From: Mytilisepta virgata
Lineage: Eukaryota > Mollusca > Bivalvia > Mytilida > Mytilidae
Length of the DNA stretch: 64,000 nt
Direction of reading: 5' to 3'
NCBI GenBank assembly: GCA_028015205.1
Contig: CM051514.1
Span: 42,486,150-42,550,149, forward strand
Numbering within the stretch: position 1 is the first letter of the stretch; each line of letters starts with the position of its first letter. The translations under genes were made by a program, and so were the position numbers. Positions 46,889-57,688 of the stretch are shown here, in pieces. Below the pieces are notes generated by a model. It was not told the origin of the DNA. It saw only the letters and a program-made list of their open reading frames with translations, and made no database searches.

Positions 46889-47440
46889 AGCAACTAGAAT
46901 GAGGGTTTCAAGACCTCTATCCGTCCGCTACGGATGCGAGTATTGATTTACTATGAACAAAAGGTGTACTCTAGAAAAATATCACTGCTAGCTTTGATTT
47001 TCTGGACGCAACTGTGTTCACTGCTTACATTACTCTACGGCAATGTTTAGTGCGATTTAGTGGATTTTGGCCATGTGAGCTAAAAAAAGCAGTCGTGGGC
47101 CAGGACTGCTCTGATTCTTGGCCAGAGCTGTTCTAAAAAGAAGTCGTGGACAATGACTGCTCCAATTCTTCATCACAGCTGTTCTACTTCCTGACTGCTC
47201 TAAGTTAACTTAGAGAACTCCTCTGCAAGTTAATTTGGACGATAATTTTAATATTCAGTGTATGTTATGTTTAGATTAATGATTTAATTTATCTACTGGT
47301 GAAAAACTACAAATATAATATGAATCATTGCATGAATCATTGTAACATATTTCTTGTTATATCTAATACTTAAAGCAATATGACCTAAATCGGTTTTTGT
47401 AAGTAATAGGGATGAAAGGGGCGTATATTTTTAGTTGCTC
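46889..47440. other. Gene 2 3' flank
   Basis: Presumed 3' untranslated region. It has no resemblance to the cytoplasmic-tail coding sequence of gene 1. Contains a local duplication AGCAGTCGTGG / AAGTCGTGGAC with GACTGCTC words at 47090-47200. Confidence 0.4.
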
Positions 47441-47449
47441 ATTAACATT

Positions 47450-48300
47450 CATTGTTCTATGTAATTATCTAGGTATTACTTTTACAAAATCTGGTAATTT
47501 TGATATTGCCAAAAAGCACTTAGCTGAAAAAGCTATGTGTGAACTTCTGAAAATAACAAGATTGTATAAACTTTAATCAAAATCCAGTAAGATTATTTTT
47601 ATAAAATGGTCAAACCCATCCTTCTATACGGATGCGAAATATGGGGTTTTGGTAAAAAAAAAAATGACATCTTTGAGCGAATACAACTGAAGTTTTGTAA
47701 ATTCCTTTTGAATTTGAATTCATCTAGCCCAACCTACAGGATATATGGGGAACTTGGGAGATATCTATTGATATAGATATAAAAGTCCGTTGTATTGCTT
47801 ACTGGTCGCGGCTCGTAGCTGGCAAGGAAACAAAGATCTCAAATATATTAAATCGTCTTTCCCGGAAATTACATGAACAAGGTTATAACCAGTTAAACTG
47901 GATCGATCCCTTTCATTAAAAACATCCAGGACACCTGTGTTTTTTCTTTTATATGGAAACAGAAAATTTCAGAAACCAAAATGACTTCAGAATAACTGTG
48001 AAGCAACTTCTGTATGATCAGTTTTCACACAACTGGTACACTTCTGTGATTGACTCATCTAAATCATTGAATTATAGAATTTTTAAAAACAGATTTTAAA
48101 TTTGAAGAATATCTTAATATTTTGGACAAAAGTGAGGCAATACAAATGTGTAGATTTCGAACCACAAACTACTTTTTACCTAATACATGTATTGAAACTG
48201 GAAGTCGGCAAAACATTGATAAACAAAATCTTTATTGCAATTTATGCAATTGTCAAAAATTATGCGATCAGTATGATTTTATTTTGGAATGTTGAGCTTT
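47450..48300 (+). pseudogene. LINE remnant, post-RT and C-terminal region
   Basis: Plus strand: GITFTKSGNFDIAKKHLAEK, then KWSNPSFYTDAKYGVL-type text (a frameshifted KPILLYGCEIWG block), and FRTTNYFLPNTCIETGSRQN followed by a CNCQKLCDQYDFILEC-like C-terminal cysteine motif. Several frameshifts. Same general LINE class as those at 34167-38654 but opposite strand. Confidence 0.75.
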
Positions 48301-49066
48301 AGGTGAATATCGTAAAGGCTTTTTGGAAAGATTGCAAATCGTTCCTATGGCATGGGTCTCCAAAACCGGAAGTGTGCCTCTTCGATACCCTTAAACTTGT
48401 GTTCTTCTTCATAAAATGTAGTTCCAATGATGACAGAAAATAAAATGAATACCCGAACATTATTTCGAAGACATGACGTGGTGGATGAATTTATCAAAAC
48501 GAATCTACGAAGATACAGGTTCCCGTTTTCACTATACAGATACAGAAGACTTTTACATTCACAGTTTTATTTTAGAAATTATCGATTAATAAAAAGTTTT
48601 ATGTTGCTTTTTATAAATGTTAACGAACATTTATTATTTAAGGAGTTACCCTTTTAAGCTGTGTTTTTTTTTAACTTTCAGCCATTTTGTATGTTTACAT
48701 TCCGGTCTGAGAAACGTGCTGTAGGCATTTAAGTTACTCATTTGAATTGTTTGTTATAAAAAGTAAATCTGCCAAACCTCTGCTTAAATTTCCATTGATA
48801 ATTATGTATACATGTATCACAATTTCCAAATATTGACGGTGAAATGGATCAAGAATTTATATAGTAGAATGGCTATAGTTATTTCGGGAACCACAAAATT
48901 ACTCTGTGAATCCCCATACATGCGCATTAGCATGGTATAGAAAAACTTCCATGTGCGGGATGTACATAATCTTTTATCTAGATAAACTTGGAAGCTGGAT
49001 ATTTTGGAGTTGAAATTTGAAATAATGAAAGTTTAACCTTTTCTCTATGTATGACATACATGTATA
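48301..49066. other. Unassigned sequence after the LINE
   Basis: Start is probably LINE 3' sequence. An open frame at 48427-48657 has no recognised motif. No gene is supported. Confidence 0.3.
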
Positions 49067-49074
49067 GTCCCAAA

Positions 49075-49749
49075 CAGGGCTCAACCTGGAGGGAGATTCG
49101 GGCGAATAAGTCGCCTTGTAGTGTTTCACTTTGCCCCAACTCTCGTCAAAAGCGAAGTTGAAGTCGCTCTGAAAAAAGTCGCCTGAACTCGTGTTAAAAA
49201 CGAAGTTTGAGTTGACTATAAATTTAATTACTCGCCTGATCCATTTCAATGGTCGAAATTGCAATTATGACAGCCGTTATTTTAAGGAAACTCCGACTCG
49301 TGTAGTGAAAATAAAATCTATTCCACCATATTTTTTTCAATCAGTAAACAAAGTGATATAATCCAATAAGACCACCGTGAACTGACGGTAAGTCGGACCG
49401 AAATAATAATAATTTAAAAAACAATGAGAAAGATACTGTGAATGAAGTAATGATTCGATTTTATGAACTTCTTTATGTTGACTCTGCTGTACACAATTTG
49501 TAGACTGGCTTAGAAGGCATGCAAGTTTAATTTGCCATAACCCAGTTGAACAGTAAATCAAAGAATGAATCTTAATTTCATTAAAAAACATTAGAATAAG
49601 ATTAGCTCTTCAAATAAAAGCATAATCAGTGCAGATTGGTGCATTAGAATGTTACGTAATGACTTCTCCCTGACTCCCTCCACTTCTCCTTGTCAGCTTC
49701 AGAGAGAAAAGTCACTTCTCCATGTCATCCTGAAGTAGGTTAAGCCCTA
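49075..49749. mobile_element. hAT-type MITE with 8-bp target duplication
   Basis: Ends CAGGGCTCAACCTG and, inverted, TAGGGCTTAACCTA. Flanked by GTCCCAAA at 49067-49074 and 49750-49757, the 8-bp duplication size of hAT elements. 675 bp, without transposase. The GC-richer ends contain GTCGCC and CACTTCTCC words. Confidence 0.75.
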
Positions 49750-49757
49750 GTCCCAAA

Positions 49758-50029
49758 TACATTAAAACTAACATTTTTGACACATTTCCATCCATGTTTT
49801 GAAAATACAGCCATTTAAATTGTTTACCTTCTATTCCATTCACATACATGTATAATAGGGTAGCGAGTTATTATCCGTTCTTGGGGACTTAACTTTTAAA
49901 TTAATTTATTGTCAAAACTAATTATGCAATTACTTATGTGACGATTATTTCTTTAATGGACCCATTATTCGAGAAGAACCTTACGATTATCTGTTAACTC
50001 AGATATGCGCGTGAATCTACATTTTTAGC
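49758..50029. other. Unassigned AT-rich sequence
   Basis: No gene or repeat is recognised. Confidence 0.3.
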
Positions 50030-50970
50030 TCACCTGACCCGAAGGGTCATGTGAGCTATTGTCATAACTTGCCATCCGTCGTCTGTCATCCGTCGTCTAC
50101 AATCCACATTTTAATCTTCTCAGAAACCACTGGGCCAATTGGGACCAAACTTTGCGAAATTATTCTTGGGTAGTCCCCTTCTAAAATTTGTCCGATGGTC
50201 CCTACCTCTGACCAAGATGGCCGCCACAGAGGAACTTATCTAACATGGGACCCTATGGGAAATCAACATACAAATTTTCTTGTCTGAAACAGCTTGCTGA
50301 ATCAGAACTAAACTGTGGTAGAATGGTCATTAAATGGCCCTCTTGCAAAATTGTGTTCAATGGTCCCGACCTCCGACCAAGATGACCGCCGCAGCCGAAC
50401 TTTGTTAAACATAGAACCTTATGGGAAATTTACATTAAAAATATCATATGAAACTACTTGGTCAATTAGAACCAAACTGTGATTAAATGGTCGTTAAGTG
50501 GTCTCTTTTTAAATTGTGTTTGATGGTCTCAACCTCTGACCAAGATGGCCACCACAGCCGAACTTAGTTTAACATAGGACACTTTGGTAAAGTTATTTAA
50601 AAGTCTTCCTGTTTGAAATTACTTTCTCGTTTAGATCCCAACTGTGGTTAAATGAACATTAGGTGGTATTCTTTCAAAATTGTGTCTGATGGTCTCATAC
50701 GTCTGACCAAGATGACTGTCACAGCCCAACTTAGTATAACATAGGACCTTATGGTAAATTTACATTAAAATCTTCCTCTCTGAAAGCAGCTCCTCAATTA
50801 GAAACAAACTTTGACGGAATAGTCATTGCATTGTATTCTTCCAAATTGTGTCCAGCTATCCTCTCTCTGACCAAGATGGCCACCACAGCCGAACATGTGG
50901 GAACTTGTCGCTATATATAATAGGCAATGCACTATCAGGTGAGCGATACAGGCTCCTGGGAACCTCTGGT
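50030..50970 (+). repeat. Second block of the ~165-bp repeat family, with both ends
   Basis: The head AGCTCACCTGACCCGAAGGG folds on GGTCATGTGAGCT, then about five units at ~165-bp spacing (cores near 50140, 50305, 50468, 50633, 50798), then the tail AGGTGAGCGATACAGGCTCC. Unit words ACCAAGATGGCCGCCACAG and TTAACATAGGACC are the same as at 205-2240. It appears to be a complete copy. Confidence 0.8.
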
Positions 50971-51149
50971 TTAAGTCATGTCAAGTAGAATTACGATCCA
51001 ATAACAAATATTTCAGTATAATTTATCACTTAAATACATTGAACTCTTAATGAAAATTCTCTTCGTACCTCGGAATGTACCTCGATTTTGAATAAAACAA
51101 ATACTCAATATTTCAGGAAAAGGGGAATACTAGTATGCATTCTTGTTTA

Positions 51150-51370
51150 TTGGTCAGCTGAAGCCCGCCTCCGGGTGTGGGATTTTCTCGCCCCGTCGAA
51201 GACCCGTTGGTAGCCTTGAGCTGTTTTCTGCTCTTTGGTCGGGTTGTTGTCTCTTTGACATATTCCCCGTTTCCATCTATCTTTGTACTGTGTGTATTTA
51301 GTGTACATATTTATTTATTTTAACTTGTTTGTTTCTCTGTTGTTTGTCTGCATTGTGCATTGGTATCTCT
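51150..51370 (+). repeat. Penelope-like 3' end fragment
   Basis: GAAGCCCGCCTCCGGGTGTG, GGTCGGGTTGTTGTCTCTTT and GACATATTCCCCGTTTCCAT are, to my recollection, common 3'-end words of bivalve Penelope-like copies. No coding part remains. Confidence 0.5.
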
Positions 51371-51905
51371 ACATAGCCTTTCTACTTAAAAAAAATAAAA
51401 CTTTATTAATAAGTACATGAAAACATTTTTCTTATTATTTCCAGTGTGAATATTCATAATTATTCTAAAAAAACGTAAATCATCGTTACTGAAATGGTGA
51501 AAAATGGTTACAAAATATTGCCAAGTTCTTTGTATAATTGTATCTGTGATCAAAGTTTTGAATTTCCAAAATGCACTCACTAGACTGAAATTTCCTAAGG
51601 CCCCTCTGCACTGTTACCTTATTAAATTCAGATGTTTTTTTTTTCTGGAGTTATGTCGCCTTGTCCATCAACAAATCAAATATGCACGAAAAATCACAAA
51701 ATTAGCAATTTTCGGGTAAATTAAAAAACGTGCCGGCTTCGATGTGCTCAATATGTCTTCTTAAAATTTGAAAATACTTTGTTAAGATTAGTATTTTTTA
51801 ATGGTCAACTGCTAATCAATGCTAAACATATAGCTTCAACTTCTATTTTGTGTTTTAATTCAAGTCTACCCTTGAATTAATGAAAAACGTCAAGTAAAAA
51901 ATAAA
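51368..51905 (-). repeat. Inverted copy of the dispersed repeat at 14188-14737
   Basis: Reverse complement matches the other copy over most of its length with scattered substitutions and small indels. Shared landmarks are the ACACAAAATAG-AGTTGAAGC start region and the AAGAAAAATGTTTTCATGTA end region. Confidence 0.8.
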
Positions 51906-53140
51906 GAGGTAAACATAATACACATTAGAGTTATCTTTCTTTACCTGATGTACCAGCAGAAAAATAAAATTCATGAACAGAAAAAATTTAAAAGTGAAAT
52001 AACAATTATCCAATTTTTCTAATTTTAATGTTGACATGGGATCAGTCCAACTTCAATGTTAAATCCTTAAACCAGCCCACAACATACACGCATACGTAGA
52101 TATGGAAAAACCATGTACTTTTAGCGAGCTGCAAATGATCGTACTCTTGTTTAATAGAGAGTGCCTTCACCATGTTCACAGAACAAAAATGAAATAGCCG
52201 AAAAAAACGGACTTGTGTGTGTCAGACATTGACTGTTAAACTATGCGATATCATCTGTATATATTAAGATGTTAACATAATTAAAGAAAAAGAGTGATTA
52301 TTTTAACAAGATTCCTAATAAACCGTGTCTTGATAACAGCTGTAAGTGATGGCTGTAATTATTTACTTTCCGTGGTGTGTTAATTAGCCGTGACAACAAG
52401 GCTGTGTAATTATTTGTACTGCACGATACAAATATACCGCAGTCCATAAACTATAATTTCTAAACACAAAATGTAGTAACCTAACTGAAACAATAATCCG
52501 ACATGTTGAGCGCATTTTAAACAGATACATCATCAGCCGGAGTCATATTAGCGAAAAAATACTCGTCAAGGGACCGTTATCCCGACCTCTTATGATATTT
52601 AACCGAATTTCAATTATTAAAACTCAGCATTGATAAAGATGTTGCAAGCATCATGAAGATGGAAATTTTTTCAAAGATATCCCTCTGCTGATACCCCTCC
52701 ACATGGGGTTAAAAGGGATAATCCCAAAAATAATACCTCGATTGCATACATTTAAAATATTTGTGAAAACATATCCAACTACATGTATCAACCAGACTGA
52801 ATCTTTCACTCTTATACTGTATGATGGGTAATTAAAATTAAAATGATCTTTAAACGGTAGAGCCAAAATACGACAAAGGATAGAACCACTCTTATGCATA
52901 TATGTATATATATGGATATGGAGGATACTCAGACCTTAGTTTGCAAAAGGTTGGGTGCGATAAGATGGATAGTCGGTCCCCATTTACAACAAAAAGAGTT
53001 TCCCTCTAAAATCATATTATTACATACCGTGGGAAAGGTAAATCATTCCACTTTAGAAGAAATGTGCAAGTTTATCAGTTCGATGCAGAAGCAAGTGGAG
53101 ATAACCCGAGACAAAAGGCCCATTTAAATGACTGAATACA
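51906..53140. other. Unassigned sequence
   Basis: Around 52680-53127 the plus strand reads in shifting frames (for example RLHTFKIFVKTYPTT) and looks like a decayed coding element, but I cannot name it. No functional gene is supported. Confidence 0.3.
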
Positions 53141-53149
53141 TTAGGCCTA

Positions 53150-53818
53150 TGGGGAAATACATGTACGTACATAGGTCATGGAAAAGTAAATAGTTTTCCA
53201 TTCCTTGTACTGAGCAGATTTAGAATTGGGTCACATCATTTGGAAATAGAAATGGGAAGACAAAAATCTTCCCGAATCATTACGTTTCTGTCACATTATG
53301 CAGTGATAAAATTGAAGATGAAATACTTTTTATTTACTTGTCCAAAGTTAAAAAAACTTTTAGAGATCCCTTAGTACATCCATTATTCATTAAATATCCA
53401 AATTTGAAAAATCGTAATGATACAGATAAATTTATTTTGCTTTTAAGCAACGAGGACCCAAATGTCATAAAACTCCTTACCAAGTTGATTACTGTATTAT
53501 AGAAAGAAAGAAACAATCTTTTTAATTCATAGTAGCATTATCTACAATTTTATTTATGTACAAGTCATATAAATATATGCATCATTGAAGTTTTTTGCCA
53601 GCGTGTGTCCAGAACATAACCATAAATGGATCACTTACTTCTGTACCTCCACACAATAATATTATAATGGTGCTGTGTTTTTTATGTAATATGATTGGGG
53701 GGGGGGGGGTATAATCAATAAAAATCATAAAAATCATTGTACTTAAATTTAATGTAATTATCCTGCTCAATTTTGGGCGCTGAGATCAGCAATAAAGAAT
53801 TTGTATTTGTATTTGTAT
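53150..53818 (+). pseudogene. LINE C-terminal fragment with 3' tail
   Basis: Plus strand pieces include SDKIEDEILFIYLSK, HPLFIKYPNLKNRNDTDKFI and LLLSNEDPNVIKLLTKLI, the C-terminal end of this LINE class. The 3' sequence ends in a short (TTTGTA)n run at about 53795-53818 that serves as tail. A G run of about 14 lies at 53697-53710. Confidence 0.7.
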
Positions 53819-54059
53819 CTTTGCACGCGGAACCAGCATGATATTTTCATAGTAGATTTGATACGCATTTGATATACATAAGAAAAGTATCAATTTGGTT
53901 CCGCATGCAAGGTATATAGTACTGATTTGTTTTCTCCAAAAATTGGTAAAATTTATTTCTATAAGATTTATGTACTCATCATATATATATTTAGGTGCAG
54001 CTATAATTTATGAATATATCCATGTATTTCACCAAACACAATGAAATGATTTATCTGCC

Positions 54060-55352
54060 GTAAACCTTCGAATTTACTTTACGTTTTTAACAGTTATCAT
54101 GGCTGTTAGGTCAACTCTGAGTGATTACAATATATGAGTTTTTTATGCAATATTTTTTACTTTTATATTCTTCAGCTACCACTTTGTTGGTTAGGACCTT
54201 TTTATACAAAATTTTTGCAATGCCAAATACATTTAATCATAAATCTTTACGATATAACAATCACAACTTCAGTAAGATTAAGTTACTTTTGGACAGACTA
54301 GGTTTTTCACATGTTTGGGACAATTAAGGCACTTTCTCTAAAGCTAGGTTCCTGCATGCTATTGAAGAAAAATTAAAGCAAATTTACATTGACTATTGGA
54401 AGTTAAAAATATTTGATGATGATAATAAAGCTACTGGTAATAAGCAAAGGACATATACATGTTTGTTTTATATGATAATATTTTTATTATCATGTTATTC
54501 GATCTCGAACTTTTCTTGTTTTAAGAAATGATTAAGAATAACGTTCCATTTTCAAAGGATTTTTTTTAAACACGACAGAAATTTTACATTTTGGTACCAG
54601 AATTATTCAGAATTTCTTACATTTCAAGATTTTTGCTTTTGATTTAATAATTTTCTTTGTTCTTATTCTGAAAATAGTATATTATTTAATTTCCCCCAAT
54701 AAAATAGTATATTTTTTGGTACAAAATTATGTCGTTAAGAATTTAATGTAATTCAATCATGTTTGTTTTGTACTGTAACTATGCCCTCCATGGGCCCATT
54801 AATTGGCTAATAAAATCTTCTTCTTCTATAGAAAGTTAGAACGGAGTAAGAAACTGAACATTTGTTATATCTACATGTTGTAGATATTGACAGGAGTGCA
54901 AGTTCTTGTTTTGTCAAAATTCGTATCAGCAATAGTATTCTCAATATAGAAAAAGGAAGACATTTAAAAATACCTTTTGAACAAAGAATCTGTGTACTAT
55001 GTAAGAAAGAAACCGAGGATGAATATCATTTCATCATGAAATGTTGGAATTTAGACGAAATTGTTTCAGTTGTTCCTCACTTTTCAGTCATGAACATGGC
55101 AGTGAAATTTAATTTTTTTAAGCAGTCAAGATCTAGATATAAGTAAAATTCTTGCAATCAACGTATTTAATATGTACAATTTAAATAAATCCCTGAAAGG
55201 AATATAATTACACATATGTACGTTAGTACTTTATATTATGTACATTAAGTACCATGGGAGATAACTCCTGCTTCCCTCCTCAGCTGTGATGCTTATATTT
55301 TTGTATTCCATTTTCTGGATTCAATATCAATAAATAATTTGAATTTGAATTT
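54060..55352 (+). pseudogene. LINE C-terminal region split by a second LINE 3' end
   Basis: First part: NHNFSKIKLLLDRLGFSHVW and, after a stop, GTFSKARFLHAIEEKLKQIY (54240-54440). Then about 350 bp ending ATGCCCTCCATGGGCCCATT and AATAAAATCTTCTTCTTCT looks like the 3' end of another LINE inserted here. The first resumes at 54837 with CFVKIRISNSILNIEKGRHL and RICVLCKKETEDEYHFIMK and ends at 55352 in a (GAATTT)n-type tail. Dead by stops. Confidence 0.65.
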
Positions 55353-57610
55353 GTATCTTCACCAAAAATTCCAAACTGTTTGACTTTGCTTTGTATGGCA
55401 CTAATATCAAGTTTATTTGCTTAGCATCATCTCATGTACGTTTTCTTCCAGTATCTTACATCATAGTAACTAGTTTTTCTGTCATCGCACTAATCGCGGA
55501 TATTCTATATATTGAACATGTTGAACGGTATTAAGTTTGCTAATTTTGTATGCTTTGTATCCATATGTTACGGTATATAGGGTGAATTGGGTTTCATTTA
55601 TTCTAAATTTCGTATTTTTATTCATAATTTTTGTTACTTTTATATATTAATATATTATATTATAAAACCTCACTATGTAAAACAGTATCTAATTGGCTAG
55701 ATAATTGATCAAGTGACGTTTATTGGGATGTTTCCTCTGACAACCCTAAAAAATCACAATTTTTGTTTAAATTTGTGAGCCACCAAGAAGCTCGGTTTAA
55801 TAAAACAATTATTGTCTGAGGACATACCCAGAAATATCAACTTGTGAAGGTTGTGTTCATTCTGGATAAAGCCCTCGGGAAGGGAAGACAACCCTCACAA
55901 GTTGACAATTCTGGATGTCCCCCTCCTAAGATGGCCATAATTGTATATTGCCCTATCATAATATCTTTATATAGTTACTGACCTAGCCCAGACTTGCTCT
56001 TTAACTGGATGGCGATCAACAACATAATCGTTATGTTATTTTTTATTTTTTTTTTTGGTTTTGTTGTAGTCTATGCAGTGACCTCTTGTAACATTTTTAA
56101 TTGACTTGTAGCCTTCAAGTCATTGCTCCTAATATGTTTTCCTTACATCATCTTAATTGGAAACAAAACGAAAAAACATTTTCTTTAAGGTGTTTTTTTT
56201 TATCTTTATCCCCCTTTTATTCAGGTCCTCCACAGTTAGTCTATCATTTTAAAGATTTTTAATTCAAAAATTATATTTGCATATTATTTGCAGTCCAAAA
56301 CAGCCACTGGATGACGATAATTGTTCATAATTCCCGTTTCATGCAGATAAATCATTAATATTAAGCCAAAATACGTCTTTAAATAGTCACGTGATCACGT
56401 GAAAAAAACAAGTGCGGTACAATTTTTTATTACAGAAAAATTAAAGTAGACTAGTAGTGCTTAACATAAAAAAACATATAATGATCAATTCAAAAAAGGG
56501 GGGGCGAAAAACCGCCATTTCGTAAAACATCTTTTAACAATATGATAATGATAAATTTTTCAGCATCACCTTCACGCCAATACCGACATACGAGCAACTA
56601 AGCTCAGAAATGTTTTATCGCAAATTAATAATTTATTTCTTAACGCAGCAGCAGTGATGAAGGATGGCGGTGATCCGAAAATTTTACTAAGTTTGCATTG
56701 TTGTTTTAGTTCAAACTTTTATTTGTTTTACCTTGATGTTAGACGATTACTTGCTTTTTAGTTTGCGTTGTACATTTATTATCAGTCCAACATCGAGCAA
56801 GTTCGAACGCTGGTTATTACTTTAGACGATTATATATTAGCCCATATCAGCTTTTCATATAAAGCATATTTCACAACGGTTGACTCCTTATTGTTGGCGG
56901 GGAAAGGAAGGTAACTGCGGTCATTTGGGTCACTGGTTACATGATCTATTTATGATTTCAATTTTATATTCTAAAATACTTTGCAGTTACGTTAGCTTTA
57001 GATCCATTTTTGCCTTATAGATGTAACTGTGCGTTTCAGTGTTAAAAATGTGCACTAATAAACAAGCTTGTTTTTGTCAATCACAAATAATGATAGCGAT
57101 GATATTTATTCCATAACTATAGACTATTAGTCTGATGTTAGAAAGAAACAATTATTTGTACATGAACCAATACAAACTTTCGTACCTTTGCTGGGTAAAA
57201 TATTTGTGCATTTCTGTCATGGGCTGAAGATAAAAGGGAAAAAATGATTACAAAAGTTCATATCGGGGACAAACCTTTATTCTTCAATCGTCAACTTTTA
57301 TGATTTTCTTCTTTTTTCACTTACATGCGTGTTTCATATTCAGTTATGTTTTCTTTCTTTTTTCACTTTACAAGACGTCTTTTTTTTAGGCTATATCTAC
57401 AATGTCACATAAACTGATTAGTATTTAGCGTACATTTCACCACTTCTCCATTTTCTGCCTTTTCCAAAAATAGTTAATTTGTTGTTCCTTAGAAATAAAA
57501 CATTGCATAGCAAATATTTTTTTCAGTCCAATCTTTCTTACGTACATTTGTACAACAGACTAATTTCAAATTAAATATCCAATAAAATGAATATAAAAAA
57601 CAATGAAACT
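55353..57610. other. Unassigned AT-rich sequence
   Basis: An imperfect inverted repeat of about 35 bp lies at 55818-55855 and 55888-55922 (CAACTTGTGAAGGTTGT against ACAACCCTCACAAGTTG), likely a small foldback element. No gene is supported. Confidence 0.4.
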
Positions 57611-57617
57611 GGCATCA

Positions 57618-57688
57618 ATGTGTTATATTTCCCATTTTGTAATTTAGTTTTGAATTTTTTCCTTTACAAAATGGGAAATATGACACAT
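57618..57688. other. 71-nt hairpin, miRNA-precursor-like
   Basis: Arms ATGTGTTATATTTCCCATTT... (57618-57642) and the complement (57664-57688) pair over 25 bp with a single mismatch that is a G-U pair in one strand's RNA, around a 21-nt loop. It could be a small RNA precursor or a tiny inverted-repeat element. No other support. Confidence 0.35.
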
